64,000 bases of DNA. It comes from Antedon mediterranea. Lineage: Eukaryota; Echinodermata; Crinoidea; Comatulida; Antedonidae. Below, one piece after another: positions 11,501 through 40,242 of this stretch (positions within the stretch are counted from its first letter, which is position 1; each line of letters opens with the position of its first letter). The stretch is from positions 9,012,601 through 9,076,600 of the forward strand of contig NC_092677.1 of assembly GCF_964355755.1 (NCBI RefSeq), read 5' to 3'. A model generated the notes under the pieces. It was not told the DNA's origin, ran no database searches, and was given only the letters and a program-made list of their open reading frames with translations. The position numbers and the translations under genes are program-made.

Positions 11501-11672
11501 GATTGTCTTATTTTATTGTGTTATCATAACAGCTCGATTATCAACGAGGGAACAATCATCTAGTGGAAGTGCCAAAGGTTCAAGAAAACGAAGAGATGCA
11601 AACAAATCGAACACGTCCAAACGTCCGCCAAAATCAACCACACCGACCGGCAAGAAAGGATCAAAGCGATGA
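5518..11672 (+). CDS. CXorf65: CXorf65 homolog, complete five-exon gene
   Basis: The coding exons are 5518-5542, 6287-6373, 6799-6915, 7065-7139 and 11533-11672. Together they make 444 nt, 147 residues plus TGA. The first exon encodes only MFITVRYG plus one base, and GAG|gtaagt provides the donor. The following phases (1,1,1,1) all close. Family features visible are the start MFITVRYG, the segment EALFNPNCKTMLLLENI, then VDLADPEGNVKHL, a YANEVLKERETFVLIKVE segment and the PLL motif (YIPLLNDQE). A basic Ser/Lys/Arg-rich tail ends in GKKGSKR. Human CXorf65 has the same order but is longer, about 180 residues. The function of the family is not established, so none is assigned. Intron 4 (about 4.4 kb) holds a LINE in the same orientation. 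Candidate poly(A) signals are at 12127 and 12219. Confidence 0.85.
7509..10946 (+). pseudogene. LINE ORF2: AP endonuclease, reverse transcriptase, zinc knuckle; two in-frame stops
   Basis: One reading frame runs 7509-10946 with TAG at 10305-10307 and 10392-10394. The first 932 codons are open. The endonuclease shows VIFLQEVHC (about residues 24-32), YAPN, GGDFNCIMD and a C-terminal SDHEW. The reverse transcriptase shows SPGSDGLPVEFY, RRPITLLNVDYKILAKVL, QTCSVPGRR, FDKEKAFDRV, GVRQGCPLSPLLYV and the catalytic YADD at about residues 685-688. After the two stops the same frame continues with a CPWCG...H-C zinc-knuckle-like segment typical of Tx1/L1 C-termini. The start is missing: the frame begins shortly before the first catalytic Glu, so the N-terminal endonuclease strand is absent and the copy is 5'-truncated. 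QTCSVPGR and TLLNVDYKILAKVL point to the Tx1 group of L1. The copy is probably inactive. Confidence 0.9.
11105..11292 (+). ncRNA. U2 snRNA-like sequence in the LINE 3' UTR
   Basis: The sequence aligns by eye to almost the full length of U2 snRNA. GTATCTGTTCTT follows the branch-site-pairing region, AATATCTGAA ends stem IIa, and GATTTTTGA sits at the Sm site. The stem III loop reads AATAGGAGCTTGCTCC, and CCTGGTATTGCAGTAC with CCAGG forms loop IV. Stems still pair: TTTCAG/CTGAAA (IIa), GCTGCT/AGTAGC (IIb, one G-T), GGCCA/TGGCC (III), GGGTTG/CGGCCC plus CCTGG/CCAGG (IV). The 5' stem-loop I is not recognisable, and the branch-site-pairing GUAGUA is changed to GGAGTA, so a working spliceosomal U2 is unlikely. 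The relation to U2 is clear. What the segment does is inference. Confidence 0.85.
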
Positions 11673-12831
11673 TAGCCGGCCAACCACCGCCAAGATCGTC
11701 TTTGTTAATGCTGATGATACCGTACAATGCGTGACACAAAGTTTTTCTTTCAAAATCAGACGGAATTATTAAAAGTTTGCTAAAAAAATATAATATGGCT
11801 AACTGCCAGAGGAAAGATCTAGGTACAGAACAAATTCCATGTGATACATCCTTCTGTGTTTAGATGCTGTCAAAGATCTTGATGATTCTTTTTTCTTTTT
11901 TTTTTAGTTATAAGGTCAATTTCTCTATCAAACTCTTTAATTGCGCCACATAAGCTGCTGCCGGTTGATACAATCATGGAGCTGCAACACAATTTGTTGC
12001 TCCATGATACAACCTATTCCACCACTATGTCTATGTTTATATAGCGCCCCCTATAATGTCCTATTCTATGGTCATAAATTATTCACGATAAGTCTCATCG
12101 GAACCATATACTGTATGGCTCTGTCTAATAAAACTACAAATATGCCACGCCCTCATGAAGCAGCGTCCAAAAAAATTAGGGAGGGCCAGGGTGATATTGT
12201 TTTAGATAATCTATGAACAAATAAAAAAGTTTTTAATGGTAGTTTTTGTTGTTGATTTTGTACTATTTCTTTTATATTTTATTGTTAGGCCTAATGATAA
12301 AATGTCATTTCATTTGTGACATCATATTAGCATCATGGGTCTTACTATTAGTAACGGATTATGCTTTTTTACACGCCACGTTGATAGAATAGATTGAATA
12401 CTATAATAACTGATTTGATTTGTTTTTACGAAAACATAAGAGTTAAGACATTTTTTATTTTGTTATAGCTTAAAATGATTTATTATTGGCCTAAACCCAA
12501 TGCTATATCGGGTATACCCTCAAAACTTTGTTTTTGCAATGTTTCTGAAATTCGCTTCGACTACTACTCGTCACAATAATTGCCAATTCATGGCAGATTA
12601 TTGTTTTTAGGAACCATTCATGACGTACGGTGAATTCTTTTCATTGTCAAATTTGCATAACAACAAGTGTTTTATGTGTCTCAGCAACCGTCATCGTCTC
12701 CAAGGAAGCCGGTCAAATATATGAATATTCATTAGCATTGACCTCTAAACATAGCGTTAAAAATAACAAACAACGAAGAGCGAGGCAAGACACACAGGGT
12801 TTAGTAAAGTAGTTGCAGAATATCTCTAAAA
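11673..12831. other. Intergenic region between the CXorf65 homolog and TMEM145
   Basis: Contains the presumed 3' UTR of the CXorf65 homolog, with AATAAA at 12127 and 12219, and the presumed promoter and 5' UTR of TMEM145. An open frame at 11941-12216 has no recognisable domain. Nothing else could be supported. Confidence 0.5.
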
Positions 12832-30720
<17,889 letters not shown>

Positions 30721-30768
30721 AAAAAATGACTGATAAAGAAATGTTAAAAAGTGTATAGTACACGTTTC

Positions 30769-30905
30769 AATAAATATCGTTTTGTTTGCTGTATCGAGAA
30801 TGTACATTTGTTTCTAATAGGTAAGTGTAGCTAAGCTACCTTTTCACCTTTAAGAGTAAACAACCTATTCCAAATACTGCAATTTGTACATAGGACAAAA
30901 ATAAA
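30769..30905 (+). promoter_or_regulatory. TMEM145 polyadenylation signals
   Basis: AATAAA at 30769-30774 and 30900-30905 lie 49 and 180 bases after the TMEM145 stop codon. They are canonical hexamers at suitable distance for a short 3' UTR. Use of either is inferred. Confidence 0.5.
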
Positions 30906-30992
30906 GTTTAAAGAATATTTCATTCAAGCTATTTTTTTATTTTCTGCAAACTGATTCAACCATAATAAGTAATACAATAATATATATATTTA

Positions 30993-31735
30993 GAATGAAG
31001 AATGTCCGTCCATTAATTATGCAATTTATGAATTCCATCCATTTGCATATTTTAAATTAAAGGTAACCTGTATGTAAATTAGGAAGTGGGAACGTTACTA
31101 GTAGGTTCTTCATGGAATTTTTGCATCTTATTTTTTTTGCAAAATTTATAGCCATACCAAAATATTATTAAAGAGGAATGTCCATCAGAATATGCAATTT
31201 ATGAATTTTATCTATTTGCATATTTAAATTAAACCTGTATGAAAATTAGGAAAGGGTTCTTCATGGCATTTTTGCATCTTATTTTTTTGCAAAATTTATA
31301 GCCATACTAAAATATTATTAAAGAGGAATGTCCATCAGAATATGCAATTTATGAATTGTATCTATTTGCATATATAAATTAAACCTGTATGGAAAGGGTT
31401 TTCGTGGCATTTTTTGCATCTTGTTTTTTTATTGCAAAATATATAGCCATAGCAAATTAATATTAAGGAAGAATTTCCATTAAAATATGGAATTTATGAA
31501 TTTCACAATTTGCATATTTAGGTTAAAGATAACATGTATGTAAATTATGTAGGGGAAGAGTGTTGTTCATGACATTTTTTCATCCTATTTTCCTGCAAAA
31601 AGATTTACCAAAATATTATGTATGTAAAAAGGAAGAATGTCCAGCAAAATATTGCAATTTTATGAAGATAACCTGTATGTAAATTATGTAGGGAAGAGTG
31701 AGAATTAAGTTCTTCATGACATTTTTTGCATCCCA
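30993..31735. repeat. Tandem repeat of about 145-180 bp, five units
   Basis: Units begin near 30993, 31173, 31323, 31468 and 31631. Each has GAATGTCC, then TGCAATTTATGAATT, ATTTGCATAT, a TGTATG..AATTAGG word, TTCTTCATGGCATTTTTGCA and GCAAAATTTATAGCCATA. The last unit is short. It lies just beyond the TMEM145 3' end. Confidence 0.85.
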
Positions 31736-32742
31736 CGATTACTTTAAAATCAAACAGTCTTAATGTATTTTTTATAGTTCAACACTAATTATACTACACT
31801 AGGACCAAAAATCGTACGTAAACCTACGATCAGTAAAATCAAAGTTCACCTTAAATTCGTCCTCTCAACATCCTCCTACAGCTAAGAAAGCAGTAATATT
31901 TTGTTTAGCTTACAGAGGCCTAGAAATGTAAAACATTTAATGAATGGGAAAACAACGTACTACAGTCAACTCTCCCAATACCAGACTTTCTAAAAATCAG
32001 AAACTTTTTTTGAGGACCAAAGTTCCCAAATTAATTTTTACCATTAAAAGCAATTCCGAATACCAGACATTTTCCGGAAAAAGGTGTCTGGTATTGGGAG
32101 AGTTGACTGTATTATCTAACCGAAATACAACAAATTGAATTCCAGTGAACTTAAAATCAGGGTACATAAAATGTAGGTCCTATGTATTTTTCCATCCTTC
32201 AGCAATATGTTGACTTATCGTCCAATCAGCAATCAATTTCAACTTCGTCCATTAAATAATTCATAAAACTAAATCTTCTTGAATATGATGTAAATAATAG
32301 AATTGTATAGTTAAGACATTATTTGAAATGTTGATGCATATAGTATTTTTCAGTTCAGGTGGACTTGTATGCTTGTATTTTCCTATTGACATTGTGTATA
32401 TATATTTGAAGTGTGAATTTATTTTTGAAAATGGTATATTGGTATATTAATTGTAAATAGCTGTGCAATAGTGAAGGATAGATATAAATAGGTTAAGAAA
32501 TAGTATTAATATTGAACCTTGTAATGTATTGAGCTAGGATACTTTTTTGCAATCTGTAGTAAGAACTATAAATTGTGTCGTTGGTCGTTGCCTGACCCTA
32601 TAATTTGCCCAGACCGTGTCGGTGATCTATATAGGATGCACGTCCCAATGAGCACAATGAATTAATATGATGTAACTAGTAGTAGGTTCTAGGTCATCGC
32701 AAATTAAAGACCCAGTAATGTACGTATGGTATATATGCCGCT
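31736..32742. other. Intergenic DNA with one MITE
   Basis: Apart from the MITE at 31963-32109, nothing in this AT-rich stretch could be supported as a gene. Short open frames overlap the MITE. Confidence 0.5.
31963..32109. mobile_element. 147-bp MITE with perfect terminal inverted repeats
   Basis: The left end CAGTCAACTCTCCCAATACC is the exact reverse complement of the right end, and the match continues through AGAC to about 24 bases. TA flanks both sides (31961-31962 and 32110-32111), matching the TA target duplication of Tc1/mariner-type non-autonomous elements. It has no coding capacity. A degenerate relative lies at 29243-29401. Confidence 0.85.
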
Positions 32743-32751
32743 ACCTCCATT

Positions 32752-33131
32752 GCTATATGGCCTTACCACGTTGAAACACCAGTTCTCGTCAAATCACCGA
32801 AGTTAAGCAATGTTGGGCCTGGTAGAGCTTGGATGGGAGACCATCTGAGAATACCGGGTGCAGTATATGGAGCTAGCTGGGGTCCCATTAGGCATTTGAA
32901 ATCAGCACTGCTGACTCTTATGGCAGCCCCTGCATCTAGTATCTGTCTCAGACGTATTGGTATATGCCTCTCCTCTGGTTAAGGTAGACACTGGACGAGA
33001 GAAGCCCTTCCCTTGGTCAATGTTGGGACCAGCCAAAGGTGCTTTAAACAGTCCTGGCTTAGTCATTATTCAGATGAATGTAAGACTAATTGACATTGTC
33101 GTTTACGACAGAAGTCGGCCATTAAAAAAAA
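32752..33131 (+). mobile_element. 5S rRNA-derived SINE with perfect 9-bp target-site duplication
   Basis: The first 120 bases (32752-32871) are 5S rRNA-like. They show TATATGGCCTTACCAC, the A-box region GAAGTTAAGCAATGTTGGGCC and the C-box region GGATGGGAGACC followed by GAATACCGGGTGC. (For the A-box read GAAGTTAAGCAA then TGTTGGGCC.) Helix I still pairs (CTATAT with ATATGG). A body of about 250 bases with no known similarity follows and ends in a short A tail at about 33123-33131. ACCTCCATT stands immediately before (32743-32751) and after (33132-33140). This is the architecture of 5S-derived SINEs (SINE3 class). No T-run terminator follows the 5S part, so it is not an ordinary 5S gene. Confidence 0.85.
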
Positions 33132-33261
33132 ACCTCCATTCATTGCTTGTTTGCTTTGCTATGGGAACATTACAAAAGTTAAAATGGACATGGATACTTT
33201 GTGTGATTGATCTTGTTAAATGTATAAGAATAATTTGAGGTATAAAAATAACACACCAAAG

Positions 33262-33379
33262 GGCCTTTGCAAGCTTTCATGCAATTGCCATCGAATATCC
33301 CACAATGCACCTACTGTACAAAGTTACCAGCAGCTTAGGATATGAGATTCATGGATTTGTGCAATGGAATCATCTGTAA
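33262..33379 (+). CDS. Candidate terminal coding exon of an unidentified gene or gene fragment
   Basis: After an AG at 33260-33261 the frame encodes AFASFHAIAIEYPTMHLL, then YKVTSSLGYEIHGFVQWNHL, and stops with TAA at 33377-33379. The composition looks coding, and the ending with an LGY element resembles the C-terminus of acetyltransferase-fold proteins, but that is a faint likeness. No upstream exon was found; a SINE lies 130 bases before it. It could be a pseudogene fragment or chance. The upstream side lacks a good pyrimidine tract. Confidence 0.25.
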
Positions 33380-35418
33380 GTTGTGTTATTGTTAGATTTA
33401 ACTTTATTTTGTAAATGCTGCCCTCAATATTATGGTGTAATCTAATACTATCATCAACATATTATCAGACATTCTAATGTTTTCTACCAGACACATTAAT
33501 GTAAACTGGCAATAAAAAAAGTTCATAAAAATGTTTGTGTATTCTTGAGGTATCGCACAGTAAAATTTAACATACCGCCCCCTAGGTATAACTGATAACA
33601 TTATTAAGGGATCGTGTATAATAACCCGCTGGTCCCTGAAATGAATAACTAACTTATGCTTATAAGCCAGACATAGAAAAAAAAAAACAAAGCATATTTT
33701 AATGATTATTTTTAATTTAAATGACAATAATAAAAGATTTTTAGAAGCATTCTGTAAATAAATGTGTGTTTATTTAAACAGTCATACAGTATAAACAAGA
33801 TCAGTACTTGCATTTCTGGTTGTTGGTTTGTATACAAAATGATTATTTAAGGTGTGCCTCAATGGCTGCTATTTTTTATTTTTTCAAAATTATTTAAGAT
33901 TACTGTAATTGATTGTACTATTTTGCTAGCAACATTCATTTAAAGATGTATTGTCCCCCTAAAAAAATAATTCTTAACATAATAGTTAAATAATTCACAT
34001 TGACCAAAAATTGGATCTAAAAAATTTGTATTTGCCTGAAAAAAAATGTAGTTTTTAGGCAAAATGTGCCATCCAGTGGTTTTTGGTTGAATTTAACCAT
34101 TTATTTTGTCAATTTATAATTTTTTTTTCTATGGAAGTGATTAACTTTATTAAAACTACAAAATAACATATATTCAAAGTCTGATTTAATTAATCTTCAT
34201 TTTTTATCTTTTTGGAAGACAATACATCTTTTAAGTTTTGTATAATTTGTTTTATATTGAATATTACACTTTTGAGAATTATTTACTAACCCTCTCTTTA
34301 ACTTTGTTGAGATTTAAATCTATGAACATACACATTATATTGTAAATGTAATACATATACGTTTGATCTTAAATTTATTTTCATTTAAACATTAAATTAA
34401 GTTTTAGAAATGGGTTGTTCAATTTTATTACTAAACTTTAAACATTTTAATATTACTGAGAAGGCTTCAAAACAATTTTAATAATTATTATTTTAATATT
34501 AAAAACAATTTTTTCAGTAGAGTAACAAAAGTGTATTTAAACATTCAACAAATAATGAAATTAATCCTTATTTTCAGAGAATGTCAAAAATATTGACACA
34601 ATTCAATAATTATGCACTAATTGTTATAGATTATTGCATTATCATCATCTTATGGACTTATAGTAACCATCTATGTCAAGGAATATAAGGGTCAAATTTT
34701 AAGGTTTTTTTTTAAGAAATGGCAAATATTGAATATTAAGTCATTTTTTAAAATTTGAAATTAGACAAATTTTTTTAAATCCCTATACTATAGGGATGAT
34801 ATACTAATCAGTCTAGTTATGTAAAACAAGGCCATATAGATGGCTAAAGTCGCGTGCTTAGTGTTTACCGACCGACCGACCTACCTACCAACTGACCGAA
34901 ATTACTGAACATGTTTAAAAATGTTGAAATATTTAAAAACAGTTATATTTTTTTAATTTACACGTGTGTAGCCTGTCACTTTTGATGTGCTCGTATAACG
35001 TAATTTCGAGTTGAAAAGTAAGTCAAGAAAACAGAAATCGGGCAAAAAGAGTGCGCTACAACATTTAAAATCTGCGCACTCATGGCAATTTTGTAAACGC
35101 TTAAAATTGCCTGAAACGTACTCTTATTTCGTCGAAAATAAATTTTGAAAAATTTAAGCGCGCGTACGCATGCGTTACATGCGCTACGCACGTAATTGTA
35201 TTGCCATATGATGATTTATGCCCTGAAATTTATAAGTACCAAATTGTATTTAATTGTGATTCATGGTTGTGAAGATATGATTACAAACGTGATTTCGTTA
35301 AATCGTGCGTAGACCGCGTCATTTTTTATTGCGCACCGTGAAAACATAACCACATTGATTCCTGGTCATGAGGAATATACTGTGAAAAATTGACTTAGCT
35401 AGATTAAACTGATAACTG
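33380..35418. other. Non-coding AT-rich stretch
   Basis: No gene seen. Near 34640-34720 the words TATAGTAACCATCTATGTC and AAGGGTCAAA look like a worn relative of the palindromic units that begin at 35419. A short run of ACCGACCG-type repeats lies near 34869. Confidence 0.45.
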
Positions 35419-38400
35419 TAGTACAGGGATTTTTTTCAAAATATGGCCAATTTTCGACCTTTTTATTTTTCGATAAAACTGGTTACTATAGCACAATTGG
35501 CATGCACAGAACCCATTATTCGACTCTGCGCATGTTTATTATGCCATAGTAACCATATATATGAAAAAATAAAAGGGTCGAAAATCGGCCATTTTTCGAA
35601 AATTTCCCTGTACCTATAGCACAATTGACATGCGCAGAAGGCATTATTCGACTCTGCGCATGGTTATTATGCTATAGTAACCATTTATGTCAAAAGTGGT
35701 TGCTATAGCACAATTGACATGCGCAGAACCAATTATTCGACTCTGCGCATTTTTATAATGCCATAGTAACCATTTATATCAAAAAATAAAAGGGTCGAAA
35801 ATCGGCAATTTTTCGAAAATTTCCCTGTACAGGGATTTTTTCAAAAAATGGCCAATTTTCGACCTTTTATTTTTCGATAAAACTGGTTACTATAGCACAA
35901 TTGACATGCGTAGAACGCATTATTCGACTCTGCGCATGTTTATTATGCTATAGTAACCATTTATGTAAAAAGTGGTTGCTATAGCACAATTGACATGCGC
36001 AGAACCAATTATTCGATTCTGCGCATTTTTATAATGCCATAGTAACCATTTATATCAAAAAATAAAAGGGTTGAAAATCGGCCATTTTTCGAAAATTTCC
36101 CTGTACAGGGATTTTTTCAAAAAATGGCCAATTTTCGACCTTTTATTTTTCGATACAACTGGTTACTATAGCACAATTGACATGCGCCGAACCCATTATT
36201 CGACTCTGCGCATGGTTATTATGCTATAGTAACCATTTATGTCAAAAGTGGTTGCTAAAGCAAAATTGACATGCGCAGAACCAATTATTCGACTCTGCAC
36301 ATGTTTATTATGCTATAGTAACCATTTATATCAAAAAATAAAATGGTCGAAAATCGGCCATTTTTCGAAAATTTCTCTGTACTTTAGTACAGGGATTTTT
36401 TTTTAAATTGCCAATTTTCGACCTTTTTATTTTTGGATAAAACTGGTTACTAAAGTACAATTGACATGCGCAGAACGCATTATTCGACTCTGCACTTGTT
36501 TATTATGCTATAGTAACCATTTATGTCAAAAGTGGTTGCTATAGCACAATTGACATGCGCAGAACCAATTATTCGACTCTGTGCATGTTTATTATGCCAT
36601 AGTAACCATTTATATAAAAAAATAAAAGGGTCGAAAATCGGCCATTTTTCGAAAATTTCCCTGTACTATAGTACAGGGATTTTTTCAGAAAATGCCCAAT
36701 TTTCGACCTTTTATTTTTCGATAAAACTGGTTACTATAGCACAATTGACATGCGTAGAACGCATTATTCGACTCTGCGCATGTTTATTATGCTATAGTAA
36801 CCATTTATGTCAAAAGTGGTTACTATAGCACAATTGGCATGAGCAGAACCCATTATTCGACTCTGCGCATGTTTATTATGCTATAGTAACCATTTATGTC
36901 AAAAGTGGTTGCTATAGCACAATTGACATGCGCAGAATCAATTATTCGACTCTGCGCATGTTTATATTGCCATAGTAACCACTTATATCAAAAAATAAAA
37001 TGGTCGAAAATCGGCCATTTTTCGAAAATTTCTCTGTACTTTAGTACAGGGATTTTTTTTTAAATTGCCAATTTTCGACCTTTTTATTTTTGGATAAAAC
37101 TGGTTACTATAGCACAATTGACATGCGCAGAACGCATTATTCGACTCTGCGCTTGTTTATTATGCTATAGTAACCATTTATGTCAAAAGTGGTTGCTATA
37201 GCACAATTGACATGCGCAGAACCAATTATTTGACTCTGTGCATGTTTATTATGCCATAGTAACCATTTATATAAAAAAATAAAAGGGTCGAAAATCGGCC
37301 ATTTTTCGAAAATTTCCCTGTACAGGGATTTTTTCAGAAAATGCCCAATTTTCAACCTTTTATTTTTCGATAAAACTGGTTACTATAGCACAATTGACAT
37401 GCGTAGAACGCATTATTCGACTCTGCGCATGTTTATTATGCTATAGTAACCATTTATGTCAAAAGTGGTTGCTATAGCACAATTGACATGCGCAGAACCA
37501 ATTATTCGATTCTGCGCATTTTTATAATGCCATAGTAACCATTTATATCAAAAAATAAAAGGGTCGAAAATCGGCCATTTTTCGAAAATGCCCAATTTTC
37601 GACCTTTTATTTTTCGATAAAACTGGTTACTATAGCACAATTGACATGCGTATAACGCATTATTCGACTCTGCGCATGTTTATTATGCTATAGTAACCAT
37701 TTATGTCAAAAGTGGTTACTATAGCACAATTGACATGCGCAGAACCAATTATTCGACTCTGCGCATGTTTATTATGCTATAGTAACAATTTATATAAAAA
37801 AATAAAAGGGTCGAAAAGCGGCCATTTTTCCCAAATTTCCCTGTACTATAGTACAGGGATTTTTTCAAAAAATTGCCAATTTTCAACCTTTTTATTTTTC
37901 GATAAAACTGGTTACTATAGCACAATTGACATGCGCAGAACGCATTATTCGACTCTGCGCATGTTTATTATGCTATAGTAACCATTTATGTCAAAACTGG
38001 TTACTATAGCACAATTGACAAGCGCAGAACCAATTATTCGACTCTGCGCATGTTTATAATGCCATAGTAACCATTTATATCAAAAAATAAAATGGTCGAA
38101 AATCGGCCATTTTTCGAAAATTTCTCTGTACTATAGTACAGGGATTTTTTTTTTAAATTGCCAATTTTCGAACTTTTTATTTTTCGACAAAACTGGTTAC
38201 TATAGCACAATTGGCATTCGCAGAACCTATTATTCGACTCTGCGCATGTTTATTATGCTATAGTAACCATTTATGTCAAAAGTGGTTACTATAGCACAAT
38301 TGGCATGCGCAGAACCCATTATTCGACTCTGCACATGTTTATTATGCTATAGTAACCATTTATATCAAAAAATAAAAGGGTCGAAAATCGGTCATTTTTC

Positions 38401-38480
38401 GAAAATTTCCCTGTACTATAGTACCCTTAGTAAAGGGAAATTTTCAAAAAATGCCATATTTTCGACCGTTTTATTTTGTT
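35419..38480. repeat. 3-kb array of nested palindromic units
   Basis: About ten units of roughly 280 bp, some longer, stand head to tail. A unit starts ACAGGGATTTTTTC..TGGCCAATTTTCGACC and ends with the inverse GGTCGAAAATCGGCCA..AAATTTCCCTGTA. Inside are one or two copies of a 75-base imperfect palindrome: GGTTACTATAGCACAATTG and ATGCGCAGAA, then TTCTGCGCAT-like and TATGCTATAGTAACC. Palindromes therefore sit inside palindromes. Units are often separated by TACTATAGTA. The open frames at 36523-38482 in this array are by-products. It resembles tandemly amplified MITEs. Confidence 0.9.
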
Positions 38481-38740
38481 AAATAACTAGTTTACTATGG
38501 CCCTATAAGATAACACAATATATGCACATATATGGCAATATTATGGCATAATTATTGAATTGTAAAACATGGATATTTTGGTCATTTTTCGAAAAAAAAT
38601 CCATGTACAGTACTATAATAGTACAGTTTTTTTTAAATGGCCAAATTTCGACCCTTTTATTTTTTGACATAACTAGTTACTATGGCCCTATAAGATGACA
38701 ATAACACAATATATGCGCATATATGGCAATAATATCTTTT
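38481..38740. repeat. Degenerate outlying copies of the palindromic array
   Basis: Two stretches share TACTATGGCCCTATAAGAT and ACACAATATATGC with each other. They also carry the CGACC..TTTTATTTT words of the array to the left. They look like diverged edge copies. Confidence 0.6.
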
Positions 38741-39028
38741 CGTGGATAATTAGGTTTATTTTCTTGGATGCAACCTTTTGAGTGAAATATATATATACAG
38801 TATTTGAATTTTGATATGTTCGCTTCCTGGCAAAATTCACTTAACACCGATTGAGAAGAGTCTTTTATTATGAAAGTAATTGGAACAATAAACGAAAGGG
38901 ATATTGGTTTTATCAGTCTTAATACACCATTAGGATGTTGATTGTCTGCAAGTGGAAAGTACAAAGGGAATTGACACTGCTCATTCCACATCAACATAGA
39001 ATTTCATCAAGTCCTACATTTACACTGG

Positions 39029-39152
39029 TAAAGCTCTGTCTGTACTATCTAAATAGTTTGAAAAAAAAAATTTGATGCGCCCAAACATGGTAGTGATATG
39101 ACATCATCATGTCCACATATGGGCATATCACATACAGTGTAGACAGAGCTTA
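39029..39152. mobile_element. About 124-bp MITE-like element
   Basis: The ends TAAAGCTCTGTCT and AGACAGAGCTTA are inverted repeats. The interior contains TGGTAGTGATATGACATCA and CATATGGGCATATCACAT. No coding capacity. Confidence 0.65.
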
Positions 39153-39546
39153 ACAATATAATATATACATTCTAAGATATTATTCATAATATTGTTTATT
39201 AAATATTAATAATAAATATTGACTCTTTTTATGACAACAGAATTAATTTTAACTTTTGTAGTATAAATACAATCATTTGAATATTATGTAAAATAACGTT
39301 AGCTTTATTTGTGAAAATACTATTATCCTATTACCTAATCCCAAATTTGGGCCATGGGATGTCTTGAAAGAAAAAAAAACAAAAACAGTTTACAGCAAAA
39401 CCTTTATAGCAATACAAAGTTTAAAACGATGTGCTTTCATAAACATCAAACACAATAAAATGTATGCAGCTAAAGTTTCGGAAGTAATGCATCACATAAA
39501 AACCAATTTCACTGCAATTTCTGTAAGTTCTATATTTTTACTTCAG

Positions 39547-40024
39547 CCTCAGGTGGAAGACTCTTTTATATCAGCTTCATTACGTTGGTACAGGTGGGTG
39601 GTTTGGGCTGCGGCTTGGAGAACTGGATTTTACACTGTTGAAATAAAGTATTCATATTTTTTAATCTAATTTAACAGTTGATGTTAAATCAATACGTTAG
39701 TTGACGGCAGTAAATTAGTGTTTCTGAAACAAATATACTTTTACAGGGCAAACCCTTTAGGCCGACAGCTTACTACAGCCAATCTACCTGTTGTCAAAAG
39801 GTAGGCATTATAGGCCTAATGGTCAGAGTGACTTAGCAAATAGCAAATCCTTTACAGTAATAAATTCAGTTTAATCTAATAACTAGTAAAAGTAATACAA
39901 TACAACTTATAAGTAACTCACCAGATTGCTTGGCCAATGGAGTATTTACTTTACAGGGAAAAGGTTGGCCTCCTTGTACACAATCATCCTTCACTGCATG
40001 TCTATGGAGTAAAAATGGTACATG
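39547..40024 (+). CDS. Three candidate small exons of an unidentified gene
   Basis: Three short segments have acceptor and donor sites and compatible phases: 39547-39593, 39747-39800 and 39957-40024. Joined, they read PQVEDSFISASLRWYR, then ANPLGRQLTTANLPVVKR, then EKVGLLVHNHPSLHVYGVKM. The junctions are AG|gtgggt, AG|gtaggc and G|gtaata, with acceptors tacttcag, ttttacag and tttacag. Three consecutive phase-compatible introns are suggestive, but each intron is only about 150 bases. I recognise no family and found neither a start nor a stop. It may be chance or a decayed gene. Confidence 0.25.
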
Positions 40025-40242
40025 GTAATATACATATATATATATATATCCAATCTGGAGACAGTACTGTTTTGATCTTATTAGATCTCGTCAGTGCAGC
40101 TCAGGTTTTCGAAATGAAATATACCGCAGAACTGGCACAATATATTATATATAGGCTGAGCCAGGTATGCGGGACATGATACACTGATTATGAACACAAA
40201 GAGTGCACAAGCTCAACGAGCGTGCTTTATATATATATTCCT

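Noticed and set aside
32752-32871. A functional 5S rRNA gene
   Set aside because: No T-run terminator follows. The 5S part is fused to a longer body with an A tail and flanked by target duplications, so it is a SINE head.
36523-38482. Open frames in the palindromic array
   Set aside because: The same peptide recurs in each unit on both strands because the units are palindromic; there is no coding evidence.
40035-40110. A reverse-transcriptase motif (VLILLDLVSAAQ)
   Set aside because: It resembles the LDLSAAFD motif of LINEs, but too little sequence matches on either side to claim an element.
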